Source of the DNA: JBEVJC01 sp040510375
Lineage (GTDB): Bacteria > Bacteroidota > Bacteroidia > Chitinophagales > Chitinophagaceae
Direction: 5' to 3'
Assembly: GCA_040510375.1 (NCBI GenBank)
Contig: JBEVJC010000023.1
Coordinates: 1-40,166 of the forward strand
Length of the DNA stretch: 40,166 nucleotides
The notes under the pieces are model-generated. The model ran no database searches. It worked only from the letters and a program-made list of their open reading frames with translations, and had not been told where the DNA came from. Positions within the stretch are counted from its first letter, which is position 1, and every line of letters starts with the position of its first letter. Both the position numbers and the translations under genes were made by a program. Below, piece after piece: positions 1-8,281 of the stretch.

Positions 1-10
1 ATTAATAACT

Positions 11-381
11 GGGGCTGTACAGGTTTCGACAGCATAGATCTTTGAGAGTGTAAGCATGTAGTGCGTTGGATAATTAGCACTTTAATCTGAATATTCAAAC
101 TTCAAATGGCAATACTCAGTATGCCATGGCTGCCTAATCAGTGATTAAGTAGTCATTAGGGCCGCCGGGCCGGTTGTTCTGTTACCACGCCCCGCCGCCG
201 ACTTAAAAACAAACACAGGATGCTGCTGCAGAAGGCTGTGACTGTAGCTCAAGACCATACAGCTAAGTGATATATCGGTTTGTCCGTTTCCTGTATATCG
301 CCGACAATCAATAATGGAATAAACATGTAGAAAGCTTTCGACGGATATGTTTGGACAGGGGTTCGATTCCCCTCAGCTCCA
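11..381 (+). ncRNA. ssrA: transfer-messenger RNA (tmRNA)
   Basis: This RNA rescues stalled ribosomes with SmpB and tags the unfinished protein for degradation. The tRNA-like ends are clear: the 5' end GGGGCTG (11-17) pairs with CAGCTCC (374-380), with discriminator A at 381, and the T arm at 357-373 has an AGGGG/CCCCT stem around TTCGATT. The CCA end is not encoded. The tag reading frame at 108-134 codes for G-N-T-Q-Y-A-M-A-A and stops at TAA (135-137). Other Bacteroidota tags end in a similar way (YALAA or YAMAA). The resume codon is inferred to be GGC at 108. The GC-rich stretch at about 160-200 probably forms a pseudoknot. It is a one-piece tmRNA of about 371 nt, and its own promoter lies outside the window. 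Confidence 0.97.
108..137 (+). other. tmRNA-encoded proteolysis tag with stop codon
   Basis: Within ssrA the frame GGC AAT ACT CAG TAT GCC ATG GCT GCC TAA encodes GNTQYAMAA. The hydrophobic -AMAA end is the usual protease-recognition end of a tag. The resume codon is placed by comparison with known tags, so the tag could extend one or two codons upstream (the preceding in-frame codons are TCA AAT). Confidence 0.8.
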
Positions 382-389
382 CTGAATGT

Positions 390-428
390 AAAAGGGATTT
401 TCCAGCTCTTCGCTGGTTGATCCCTTTT
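390..428. terminator. bidirectional intrinsic terminator between ssrA and the Lnt-like gene
   Basis: AAAAGGGAT (390-398) pairs with ATCCCTTTT (420-428). Inside, CCAGC (402-406) pairs with GCTGG (412-416) around a five-base loop. The A-rich left arm and T-rich right arm make it work in both directions. It sits just after ssrA and just after the stop of the convergent gene that ends at 459. Confidence 0.85.
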
Positions 429-458
429 AACATATGTTTTAGCATATTGTAGGATTAT

Positions 459-1961
459 TTACAGCAAATCGAATGTTGCCTGCTGTGACACTTGTCGCTC
501 TGTCTCTTTTCTCCTGGTCAAAGTCTGGAATACAAAATAAAGTATTCCAGGAAATGATAACCAGCCAAACAGATCGCCGGTAATGGGATACAGGGTAAAC
601 CATTTTTTATTTGGAACTTGTCCAACGGTAACCCAGGAAGTATTTTCAAAATGATCCATTTGTGAGATTATTTTTCCCCCTGGGTCTGTTATTATTGAAA
701 GCCCGTTTCTTGTTTGTCTGATTACGGAACAACCATTTTCAATTCCCCTGAATACGGTTACAACAGAATGCGCCGGGTCTATTTGTTCCCAATCGGAAGC
801 TGGTACAAATAAAATGTCTGATTGTAATTTGCCGACCTGCTTTACAATGGAGGGGAAGTCTCCGTCCCAACAAATTATTGCAGATAACCTGCCATATTCG
901 GTGTTAACTGCTTTTATAATCTGATCTCCGGCTACGGTACCTTCCATAAAATTTCCACCGTATTTATAATGTATCAAAACCAATTCCCCTCCGGGTGAAA
1001 ATAGCAGTACTTTATTTTCCGGTTTTGAATCAGAGTCGGAATTTATCGTATAGGGACAGGTTATTAAATAGATGTTTTGCTGCAAAGCCAGATGTTTAAA
1101 CACCGCAATTAAACTGTCTTCGTCCCGCTTCAGGACTTTAGAAGAAATCTCAGACCACACTATAATTTTTGCACCAGCATCTGATTGTTTTATGGTTTCC
1201 TGAATTAAGCGATCGATGATGGTATCACTAACCGTTTTAAAACTGACAGTATCTTTTTTTTCAAGGAATTCATTCATTTTTCTTCCTTCAATGTCCTTGT
1301 CATGCATATGAATGCCAGCAATTTTTACGGTGCTTACAGCTGGTGTATTTAATCTGATGCTACCATAAACAAGGATTAAAATTAATAGTGAGATATAGAT
1401 TGTAATGCCCTGATATCCAGTTTGTTTAAAAGGGTAATTTTCTAAAACCCAATACATAGCTGAGCCAAACCAGGTTATCATAAATGTCAAACCCCACATG
1501 CCTGTAATGGAGGCAAGTTGGGAAAAAGCTAAAAAGTCAAACTGTGAATATCCTAAAATTCCAAGAGTGCCAAAAGGGTTAAACAGATTCAATAAAAAAT
1601 CAAATGAAGTATATAGGAAGGGAAATATAAGGGTTGCCGGGAAGCCCTTATTTTTTGAATATAATAACCTGTCTAAAAAAAATAAAAACCCCATTGGTAA
1701 ACCAAGCAGAAAGGGAAGGAAGAAAAGAACACTGGATGTATTGTCATAGGTAAACTTCCAAAATGCCAACTGGCAGGAAATACCAACGAGTAATGGGATA
1801 ATCAACCAGGAATAGATACTTTTTTCTTTCCTGGAAACCAGTAAAAAGAAAAAGGGGAATAGCCAGGCGGCCAATGCGAAAGCATATCTCCCGTTACTGA
1901 AATAATGAAAGGATGCCCCAATTAAAAGGAGAACTATATTTTTTATCATCCTTTTTTTCAT
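459..1961 (-). CDS. apolipoprotein N-acyltransferase-like membrane protein (nitrilase superfamily)
   Basis: A 500-residue protein with about seven hydrophobic segments in residues 1-200, a periplasmic nitrilase-type domain at about 213-435, and a final membrane segment near 460-480. This is the Lnt layout; Lnt adds the third acyl chain to lipoproteins. The likely catalytic triad is E271 (in VWSE), K333 (in HYKYGG) and C364 (in IICWDGD). Typical Lnt has C-Y-E after the active cysteine and a K-x-x-L-V-P-F-G-E loop. Here the cysteine is followed by W-D, and the PFGE loop is replaced by a glycine-rich run. It may therefore be a divergent Lnt or an Lnt-like amidase or acyltransferase with another substrate. 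The first ATG at 1961 was taken; a second Met lies four codons in. It is a single gene, convergent with ssrA. Confidence 0.75.
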   Translation of the reverse strand: MKKRMIKNIVLLLIGASFHYFSNGRYAFALAAWLFPFFFLLVSRKEKSIYSWLIIPLLVGISCQLAFWKFTYDNTSSVLFFLPFLLGLPMGFLFFLDRLLYSKNKGFPATLIFPFLYTSFDFLLNLFNPFGTLGILGYSQFDFLAFSQLASITGMWGLTFMITWFGSAMYWVLENYPFKQTGYQGITIYISLLILILVYGSIRLNTPAVSTVKIAGIHMHDKDIEGRKMNEFLEKKDTVSFKTVSDTIIDRLIQETIKQSDAGAKIIVWSEISSKVLKRDEDSLIAVFKHLALQQNIYLITCPYTINSDSDSKPENKVLLFSPGGELVLIHYKYGGNFMEGTVAGDQIIKAVNTEYGRLSAIICWDGDFPSIVKQVGKLQSDILFVPASDWEQIDPAHSVVTVFRGIENGCSVIRQTRNGLSIITDPGGKIISQMDHFENTSWVTVGQVPNKKWFTLYPITGDLFGWLSFPGILYFVFQTLTRRKETERQVSQQATFDLL

Positions 1962-2174
1962 ATTATAAATATAATTTAAATGATTCAGTTGTGAATTGAA
2001 TTTTATCAGTTATCTCATTCATATAATAGCAACATGATTCCGGAACTGCCTTCAGTGACAAAGCAACGGGACCCGCCATGCTGGTAAAAACTTTACAGGA
2101 TTTATGTCAGGGATAGCTTGATACCTGTTAATCGAAGACAAGCGAAGATGCGGAACAGTCGCTACGGGAAAGCC

Positions 2175-2205
2175 TTGCACATTCCGCCAACTTATTTTAT
2201 ATTTG
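2175..2205 (+). promoter_or_regulatory. predicted Bacteroidota housekeeping promoter
   Basis: TTG at 2175-2177, a 20-base spacer, then a perfect TAnnTTTG element (TATATTTG, 2198-2205). This matches the -33/-7 consensus of the Bacteroidota primary sigma factor. Transcription would start near 2212, just upstream of the ATG at 2230. A TTG codon at 2203 lies inside the -7 element, so it cannot be the translation start of this transcript. Confidence 0.7.
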
Positions 2206-2229
2206 ATTGCAACCAAAACTACCTGTCCT

Positions 2230-2979
2230 ATGCGTTTCGTCCTGTTTGTCAGCGTCCTTTCGCTAACGTTCCTTACCGCTTGTGAAAAAAAAGAAGATTC
2301 CTGCAGTAATTTTATTGAAGTAATGGCCGACAAGGAGACTCCTGCGGTGGGCGAAGATGTTACCCTGTCCGTGAGCCGGCAATCAGATTATGATATTTAC
2401 CAATGGTTTGGTCCTGACCTGAACGAGACAACCCAATCGGAAACAATACTCCTGTCTGATATCCAGGTATCCCAACGTGGCTGGTATTACTGCACCAGTG
2501 GAAATACCGAATGTAATACTGCCCTTACCGATAGCGTCTATGTAGATGTTAAACTGTTGCAGGAACCGGCGACATGTAGTCCCGGAAACAATACAATGAC
2601 AGGTTCCGGAATACCTGATGTGGTATTTGACCGTGTTACCAAGGGTCTGGACCCAACATGGAATGGTATTGCACTTGAAGCCAGGGGAGCATTTGGATAC
2701 CCCGGTGTTGAAGTATTGTTCAATTCCTACAATGGTAATAAGGAACCGGAGGATGGAGTTTATATCACCCGGAATATACAATCGTTTAGCCCCCTCGATG
2801 AACCTAATAGCATTTCAATGAGTTTTATTTACGCGAGTAACTATTTCCATTGTGAGGAAGGAAAGAAGGTATACGTAAAACACGTCAATGGAAAATTACA
2901 AGTGACCTTCTGCGACATATTTTTTGCCAGCCCGCCCTACCCAGGCAGCGAGTGTACAGGTAAGATCACCGAATTGTAA
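2230..2979 (+). CDS. Ig-like-domain lipoprotein, function unknown
   Basis: A 249-residue predicted lipoprotein. The signal peptide ends in the lipobox LTAC with the acylated cysteine at residue 18, followed by EKKED. Residues of about 30-100 look like an Ig-fold or PKD-type domain (PAVGEDVTLS, then YQWFGPD, then GWYYCTSG, a pattern common in Bacteroidota adhesin-like proteins). The C-terminal half has no family I recognise and carries several cysteines, which fits an extracytoplasmic location. The ATG at 2230 is preferred over an in-frame TTG at 2203 because it starts right at the signal peptide and lies downstream of the predicted promoter. It is probably anchored in the outer membrane; the ligand is unknown. 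Confidence 0.7.
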   Translation: MRFVLFVSVLSLTFLTACEKKEDSCSNFIEVMADKETPAVGEDVTLSVSRQSDYDIYQWFGPDLNETTQSETILLSDIQVSQRGWYYCTSGNTECNTALTDSVYVDVKLLQEPATCSPGNNTMTGSGIPDVVFDRVTKGLDPTWNGIALEARGAFGYPGVEVLFNSYNGNKEPEDGVYITRNIQSFSPLDEPNSISMSFIYASNYFHCEEGKKVYVKHVNGKLQVTFCDIFFASPPYPGSECTGKITEL

Positions 2980-3096
2980 TTGCCCTTATATTCCAGGACG
3001 ATTCCCGAAGTGATCTTTACAGTCAAACAAAAAGATTCAGATCATCATTATTTCCAAAATCGATACCTCCAATTTTGCCATGAAAAAATCATCACC

Positions 3097-4017
3097 ATGG
3101 CAGCAATCCAGACAGGGTTCGGTTTTAAATCTACAGCCGACGAGGTGATCAGCGGAATAAACCTGAACGGTAAACGGGCGATCGTAACCGGCGGCGCATC
3201 CGGTATCGGTATAGAAACGGTACGAACCCTGTCAAAAGCAGGTGCCATGGTAACCATCGCAGCCAGAAACCTGGAAGCTGCATTGAAACACGCCGATGAA
3301 TTGAATAAAGCTGCAAAAAATGATAATGTTTCTGCAGCCCATCTTGATCTGGCCGATATAAAATCCGTCCGGCATTTCGTTGATAACTGGAAAGAACCAC
3401 TACACCTGCTGATAAATAATGCAGGTGTCATGTCTTTGCCGGAACTGCAGAAAACACCAGAGGGGATAGAAATGCAGTTTATGACCAACTACCTCGGACA
3501 TTTTTCACTAACGGTCGGATTATATGACTATCTCAAAAAAGCGGGCTCTGCCAGGGTGGTGGTGGTTAGTTCCAGTGGTCATTTGTTTTCACCTGTTGTA
3601 TTTGACGATATTAATTTCCTGTTCAGGCCATACGAAAAACTGCAATCTTACGGCCAGTCAAAAACCGCCTGCAATCTGTTTGCTGTAGCGGTTACCCAAC
3701 GATGGGCAAAGGACGGGATTTATGCAAATGCATTAAATCCCGGAGCCATCCTGACGAATCTCCAGCGACATGTTGGTAATATATTAAGATCGCCTCCTGA
3801 ACAACATAAAAATCCCCAGCAGGGGGCTGCCACATCCGTCCTGTTAGCTACTTCACCACTACTGGAAAAGATTGGCGGACGTTACTTTGAGGATTGCAAT
3901 GAGGCAACAGTGGTCACAAAGAGACCTGAGGATTATCGTGGTGTTGCATTTTATTCACTGGAAGAAGAAAATGCAAGCCGCTTATGGGATATTTCTGTGA
4001 GGCTATTGGGTAATTAA
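3097..4017 (+). CDS. short-chain dehydrogenase/reductase (retinol dehydrogenase/WWOX-like)
   Basis: A 306-residue NAD(P)-dependent SDR. It shows the nucleotide-binding motif TGGASGIG near residue 33, the downstream AARN that usually favours NADP, NNAG near residue 108, a catalytic serine in VVSSSGH, and the active-site YGQSK motif. The length and the YGQSKTAC stretch fit the retinol dehydrogenase/WW-domain-oxidoreductase branch, which in bacteria is usually annotated only as an SDR oxidoreductase. The reading frame is open back to 2980, but the ATG at 3097 gives the usual SDR N-terminus; the upstream part reads as leader sequence. The gap to the lipoprotein gene is 117 bases and the next gene converges two bases away. 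The substrate is unknown. Confidence 0.85.
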   Translation: MAAIQTGFGFKSTADEVISGINLNGKRAIVTGGASGIGIETVRTLSKAGAMVTIAARNLEAALKHADELNKAAKNDNVSAAHLDLADIKSVRHFVDNWKEPLHLLINNAGVMSLPELQKTPEGIEMQFMTNYLGHFSLTVGLYDYLKKAGSARVVVVSSSGHLFSPVVFDDINFLFRPYEKLQSYGQSKTACNLFAVAVTQRWAKDGIYANALNPGAILTNLQRHVGNILRSPPEQHKNPQQGAATSVLLATSPLLEKIGGRYFEDCNEATVVTKRPEDYRGVAFYSLEEENASRLWDISVRLLGN

Positions 4018-4019
4018 AA

Positions 4020-5156
4020 TCACAGATAATTTTCGCGCATGCCGGTACTGCCCGATACCTCAATTGCATTGATCATTTTGTGGCGTATCAACGCATCATC
4101 AAAGGAAGCAGACAAATGGGTTCCTTCAAGCAGGTCTTTCGCAATCCGGATATAATTATGTGCGAGGTTAAATGCAGGTGAATGCCTCGGAATTGAATTT
4201 ATAAGGTAATAAGCATCCGGGACAACCAGGTTTTCCAAGGGAATTCCATTCCCCTGCACACTCCTGATGGTTAATTCAAATACGCCAGGATGCCCGCCGG
4301 CAGCAGTTATCACCAGTTCTCCATTGGTGCCGATAATTTCCCAATAGAAATTTGTACCTCTGAACATTCCGCCACGATAATGAACAGAGGCCACGGTTCC
4401 GGATTGTAAGATCCCGGTGAATGCCACCTGGTCAAACGAAGTCATGGGAATGGTTATGCCTGTTTCCCTGATAACAATTTCCTTACGACGGGTAGCAGTG
4501 GTGGCATTTAGTGATTCAAATTCACCAAGGCAATAACAAAGCGCATCTACCGCATTGGCCAGGGTTGAATAAATCATACCCGCGCCATTCCTGCTGTCTG
4601 CCGCATAAGCAAATGCTTCCTCAATGGTCTCGCCCTGGATAATACCCGAACCAACAAGCGTAGTAGACAATACTTCGCCGATATATCCCTCCCTTACCAG
4701 GTCTTTAATATAGGTAATAGCAGGTACGAACCTTGCCTGAAGTCCAACCGCTCCAAATAACTTCTTTTGCCTGATCAGGTTTGTCATGTCGATAGCCTCA
4801 ACGAGCCCGTTTCCCAATGGCCATTCGCAGAACACCTGTTTACCAGCGTCAAGGATTGCGGTTACCAGTTCTTTGTGATACTGGACTTTCACAGTTACCA
4901 CCACAAGGTCAATGTCAGCACTGGTAATCAATTCCGATGAGTCTGTAAAAAGCTGGTCAACCTGAAACGACTTACCTGCTTCAAGAAGTTTGTCGGCGTT
5001 CCGGTTACTGATCGCCACAAGATCATACTGGGGCAGCGCTTTGATGGCGGGTATATGAGCGATCGAAGCCCATCCCCTGACAGGGTCAACACCTATGATA
5101 CCAACACGGATCCTGTTATTGAAATTTCCCATAGATAAAACTTTTGCAAAGCTCAT
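4020..5156 (-). CDS. Gfo/Idh/MocA family oxidoreductase, Gal80-like
   Basis: A 378-residue protein with an N-terminal Rossmann fold (RVGIIGVDPVRGWAS, near residue 17) and a C-terminal alpha/beta domain of the Gfo/Idh/MocA type. The pattern G-x-x-G-x(4)-G-W-x-x-x-x-H-x-P-A-I is what I remember from fungal Gal80 and its bacterial relatives, rather than from classical glucose-fructose oxidoreductase. The EWPLGNG segment stands where most members have E-K-P, so the catalytic lysine of the usual EKP motif is replaced by W. It may therefore bind NAD(P) without ordinary dehydrogenase activity. A second Met nine codons in (5132) is an equally good start. It diverges from the MDR gene at 5368 and converges with the SDR. 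Confidence 0.8.
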   Translation of the reverse strand: MSFAKVLSMGNFNNRIRVGIIGVDPVRGWASIAHIPAIKALPQYDLVAISNRNADKLLEAGKSFQVDQLFTDSSELITSADIDLVVVTVKVQYHKELVTAILDAGKQVFCEWPLGNGLVEAIDMTNLIRQKKLFGAVGLQARFVPAITYIKDLVREGYIGEVLSTTLVGSGIIQGETIEEAFAYAADSRNGAGMIYSTLANAVDALCYCLGEFESLNATTATRRKEIVIRETGITIPMTSFDQVAFTGILQSGTVASVHYRGGMFRGTNFYWEIIGTNGELVITAAGGHPGVFELTIRSVQGNGIPLENLVVPDAYYLINSIPRHSPAFNLAHNYIRIAKDLLEGTHLSASFDDALIRHKMINAIEVSGSTGMRENYL

Positions 5157-5254
5157 TTTTGAACACCGGAAAGACTTTCTTTAAACGATCAGATTTATTG
5201 TTAATAACAGTCACGTATGCGGGGTTTTATATTAGTGATAGTTATTAACTACTT

Positions 5255-5286
5255 TTTGAATGAATCGTTTTGATAAACTATTTGAG
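5255..5286 (+). promoter_or_regulatory. possible promoter for the MDR gene
   Basis: TTTG (5255-5258), a 20-base spacer and TATTTGAG (5279-5286) match the Bacteroidota -33 element and spacing, but only four of six -7 positions. The implied leader would be about 75 bases. The 211-base divergent region otherwise shows no clear operator. Confidence 0.35.
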
Positions 5287-5367
5287 CCCCAAAGTCAATT
5301 AATAATCCAACGCAACCACAATATTTGCTGCTGGAAAAGAATAGTCATTACTCAAAACATTATATCA

Positions 5368-6351
5368 ATGAAGGCAGTGGTTTTGCATCAGGACGGCTCC
5401 ACATTTAAAACTTCAGATGTCAAGATGCCTGTACCTGCTGCCGGACAGGTATTAGTAAAAATAAAAGCGAGCGGAACAAATCCGATTGACGTTAAAATCA
5501 GGCGTGGAGCAGCACCACACGCCCAGACAAAACTGCCAGCAATACTGGGACTTGATCTTGCAGGCATTGTTCAGTCAGTGACACCTGGTGTGGCTGGGTT
5601 TGCATCCGGAGATGAAGTGTTCGGCATGACAGGCGGTGTTGGCGGTGTTCAGGGTTCTTTGGCAGAATACGCAGCTGTTGACCCGGACCTGCTGGCAAAA
5701 AAGCCAACCGGTTTTTCCATGAGGGAGGCCGCAGCAATACCCCTGATTTTTATTACTGCATGGGAGGGACTGGTGGACCGGGCCGGGATACAAAAAGGCC
5801 AGAAAGTATTGATTCACGGTGGCGCGGGTGGGGTTGGACATATGGCAATTCAGATTGCCCGGTATTTCGGAGCTGAAGTATTTACAACTGTTTCAAAAAA
5901 AGACATGGCAACTGTAGAAAAGTTGGGAGCTGTTGCGATAGAATATGGACGGACTCCAGTTGATGAATACCTTGAAGGTCTGACGGGAGGCGAGGGGTTT
6001 GATATTGTTTACGATACAGTAGGCGGTGAAGTACTGGATCATTCCTTTCTTGCCGTGAAAAGATATACCGGCCACGTTGTGAGCTGCCTTGGATGGGGTT
6101 CATACAAACTGGCACCACTGTCATTCCGGTGTGCCAGTTATTCCGGTGTATTTGCCTTGTATCCGCTGTTAAGCGGCAGGGGTAGGAAACATCAGGGTGA
6201 AATATTAAACGAAGCAGCTAAGATTGCCGCGGCTGGAAAATTGCAGGTATTCCTGGACGACAGGCTATTTAACCTGGATACCGTACCGGAAGCACATGAT
6301 CTTTTGGAAGGCAGGAAAAATTCCGGGAAAGTTGTGATAACTATAGACTGA
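5368..6351 (+). CDS. zinc-independent NADPH:quinone oxidoreductase-type MDR protein
   Basis: A 327-residue medium-chain dehydrogenase/reductase. It has the N-terminal GroES-like fold (KIKASGTNPIDVKIRRG), the nucleotide-binding motif HGGAGGVGHMAIQIA (about residues 149-163), and the typical DIVYDTVGGEVLD strand. The cysteine and histidine zinc ligands of alcohol dehydrogenases are missing, which places it with quinone oxidoreductases or enoyl reductases that reduce quinones or alpha,beta-unsaturated carbonyls. The ATG at 5368 starts the canonical MKAVV N-terminus; the frame is open upstream to 5260 but that part does not look like MDR sequence. It is followed by the DUF302 gene after 76 bases in the same direction, so the two may share a transcript. 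Confidence 0.88.
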   Translation: MKAVVLHQDGSTFKTSDVKMPVPAAGQVLVKIKASGTNPIDVKIRRGAAPHAQTKLPAILGLDLAGIVQSVTPGVAGFASGDEVFGMTGGVGGVQGSLAEYAAVDPDLLAKKPTGFSMREAAAIPLIFITAWEGLVDRAGIQKGQKVLIHGGAGGVGHMAIQIARYFGAEVFTTVSKKDMATVEKLGAVAIEYGRTPVDEYLEGLTGGEGFDIVYDTVGGEVLDHSFLAVKRYTGHVVSCLGWGSYKLAPLSFRCASYSGVFALYPLLSGRGRKHQGEILNEAAKIAAAGKLQVFLDDRLFNLDTVPEAHDLLEGRKNSGKVVITID

Positions 6352-6427
6352 CTAAACCCGGAAAGTCGATAATACACCATCTCAAAACCCCAGGGTAAAT
6401 ATATAACAGGATTAAAATATAAAAGTT

Positions 6428-6811
6428 ATGCAAGCCAACGGTGTGATTGTCCGCGAGAGTCCATATAGGGTGACAGAAAGTATGGATATGCTCCAGGAGT
6501 ATTTAATTGAGCAGGGCGCAACGGTGTATAAAAGAATTGACCAGCAGAAGGAAGTTTTAAATGCGGGACATAAAATATTACCGCTGGAGTTTATCCTGTT
6601 CGGAAATCCTAAGGCTGGTTCAAAATTAATGGCGGAAAACCTGCTGGTGGCGCTTGATCTCCCACAAAAAGTAATTGCATGGGAGGATAGTGACAAAAAA
6701 GTTTGGCTGGCATATAATTCAGCGACATATCTCGAAGATCGGTATTCATTAAAACATAATCCCCATTCCCCACTTGACCTGGAAATAATGATTATGAAGT
6801 TATTTGGCTGA
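6428..6811 (+). CDS. DUF302 domain protein
   Basis: A 127-residue soluble protein that is almost entirely a DUF302 domain. The markers I recognise are LEFILFGNPKAGSKLM, then ALDLPQKVIAWED and KVWLAYNS. DUF302 proteins are small alpha/beta proteins of unknown biochemical function, often found near redox or thiol-related genes. There is no signal peptide or membrane segment. It follows the MDR gene and precedes a predicted promoter at 6889. Confidence 0.85.
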   Translation: MQANGVIVRESPYRVTESMDMLQEYLIEQGATVYKRIDQQKEVLNAGHKILPLEFILFGNPKAGSKLMAENLLVALDLPQKVIAWEDSDKKVWLAYNSATYLEDRYSLKHNPHSPLDLEIMIMKLFG

Positions 6812-6888
6812 TTAAATTGGCTTAGCTGCATTCGGCTCTGTTAATGTCTGGCTCGGGATTGTCTTTGCCCGTTTACCCGGTTTCGTTC

Positions 6889-6919
6889 TTGAGTTCCCTT
6901 GTAGCAGGGAATATTTTTA
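6889..6919 (+). promoter_or_regulatory. predicted promoter for the epoxide hydrolase-ohr pair
   Basis: TTG (6889-6891), exactly 20 bases, then TATTTTTA (6912-6919), which matches five of six positions of TAnnTTTG. Transcription would start near 6926, about 24 bases before the ATG at 6950. A small CCCT/AGGG inverted repeat lies within the spacer. Confidence 0.55.
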
Positions 6920-6949
6920 CGCCCTATTCATTATAATAAAAAGGAAACA

Positions 6950-8269
6950 ATGAAAAAGACGAAGAATATCATTGCATCAACCATGTTTGGAGCCATGGCG
7001 CTCCAGGGTACCGTATCTGATGCCCAGGAAGTGGTAAGGGCCGACGTAAAAAATATTGAAATTATCCGGCCTTTCAAAGTAAAGTTTTCTGATGCACAGC
7101 TATCGAACCTGCGTGAACGGATCCGCGCCACAAAATGGCCTAAAAAAGAAACAGTACCGGATGAGTCACAGGGTGTGCAGTTTGCTACCATGAAAAAACT
7201 TACTGAATACTGGGCCACTGATTATGACTGGAGGAAGGTAGAAGCAAGACTGAATGCACTGCCACAGTTCACTACAAATATTGACGGACTGGAAATACAT
7301 TTTATCCATGTTCGTTCCAAACATAAAAACGCATTACCCGTTATCATCACACATGGCTGGCCGGGATCAATCATAGAACAGATGAAAGTTATCGGACCAC
7401 TTACTGATCCAACCTCTTATGGAGGGACTGCAGCAGATGCCTTTGATGTGGTTATACCTTCGTTACCAGGCCATGGGTTTTCAGGTCAGCCCACAACAAC
7501 CGGCTGGCAGCCTGTGAAGATTGCACACGCGTGGATTGAACTGATGAACCGGCTGGGTTACAAAGCATACGTGGCACAGGGTGGCGATTGGGGAAATGCT
7601 GTTTCAGAAAACATGGCATTGATTGCGCCACCTGAATTGCTTGCTATCCATACAAACATGCCGGCTACTGTACCTGCAGGAATAACAAAAGCGCTGGCAG
7701 CCAACACTATTCCGGCAGACCTGACAGCCGATGAAAAAAATGCCTACCAGCAACTCGATTTTTTCTTTAAAAAAGGACTTGGTTATGCAGACGAAATGGG
7801 ACTGCGTCCCCAAACGCTTTATGGTCTTGAAGATTCTCCCACCGGCCTTGCAGCATGGATGCTGGATCACGATGCCAGAAGTTACGAACTTATTACCCGG
7901 GTATTCGATGGACAGCAGGAAGGACTTACACGTGATGATATCCTTGATAACATCACCCTGTACTGGCTTACCAATACGGCGGTTTCATCGGCACGTCTGT
8001 ACTGGGAAGCAGGCCAGATTGCCACCGGTGGATTTTTTGATCCCAGGAACGTAACGATCCCCGTTGCCGTAAGCGTTTTTCCTGATGAAATTTATGCAGC
8101 TCCGGAAAGCTGGACCAGGGCAGCATATCCACACCTGATCTATTTCAATAAAGTCAGTAAAGGTGGTCACTTCGCAGCATGGGAACAACCAGCATTGTTT
8201 ACAAACGAATTGCGGGCCGCATTCAAAACACTCCGTAATACCAGTGCGGCAACAACCTTTAACCAATAA
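6950..8269 (+). CDS. exported epoxide hydrolase (EHN plus alpha/beta hydrolase)
   Basis: A 439-residue protein opening residue-for-water attack on epoxides in the microsomal-type (EHN) family. Residues 1-25 look like a Sec signal peptide (lysine-rich start, hydrophobic core, SDAQ). An EHN N-terminal domain follows at about 38-150 (RPFKVKFSDAQLSNLRERI, then W-P). The alpha/beta hydrolase core has the oxyanion motif HGWPGS (135-140), the nucleophile elbow GGDWG with D213, a probable acid near D379/E380, and the catalytic histidine H407 in GGHFAAWEQP. All three catalytic residues appear intact. Export is unusual for a detoxifying epoxide hydrolase. The ohr-like gene starts 12 bases after the stop, so the two are almost certainly co-transcribed. 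Confidence 0.88.
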   Translation: MKKTKNIIASTMFGAMALQGTVSDAQEVVRADVKNIEIIRPFKVKFSDAQLSNLRERIRATKWPKKETVPDESQGVQFATMKKLTEYWATDYDWRKVEARLNALPQFTTNIDGLEIHFIHVRSKHKNALPVIITHGWPGSIIEQMKVIGPLTDPTSYGGTAADAFDVVIPSLPGHGFSGQPTTTGWQPVKIAHAWIELMNRLGYKAYVAQGGDWGNAVSENMALIAPPELLAIHTNMPATVPAGITKALAANTIPADLTADEKNAYQQLDFFFKKGLGYADEMGLRPQTLYGLEDSPTGLAAWMLDHDARSYELITRVFDGQQEGLTRDDILDNITLYWLTNTAVSSARLYWEAGQIATGGFFDPRNVTIPVAVSVFPDEIYAAPESWTRAAYPHLIYFNKVSKGGHFAAWEQPALFTNELRAAFKTLRNTSAATTFNQ

Positions 8270-8281
8270 AAACACAGTATT

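Noticed and set aside
2980..3096. 39-residue N-terminal extension of the first SDR
   Set aside because: It does not look like SDR sequence, and the ATG at 3097 gives the standard distance to the TGxxxGxG motif.
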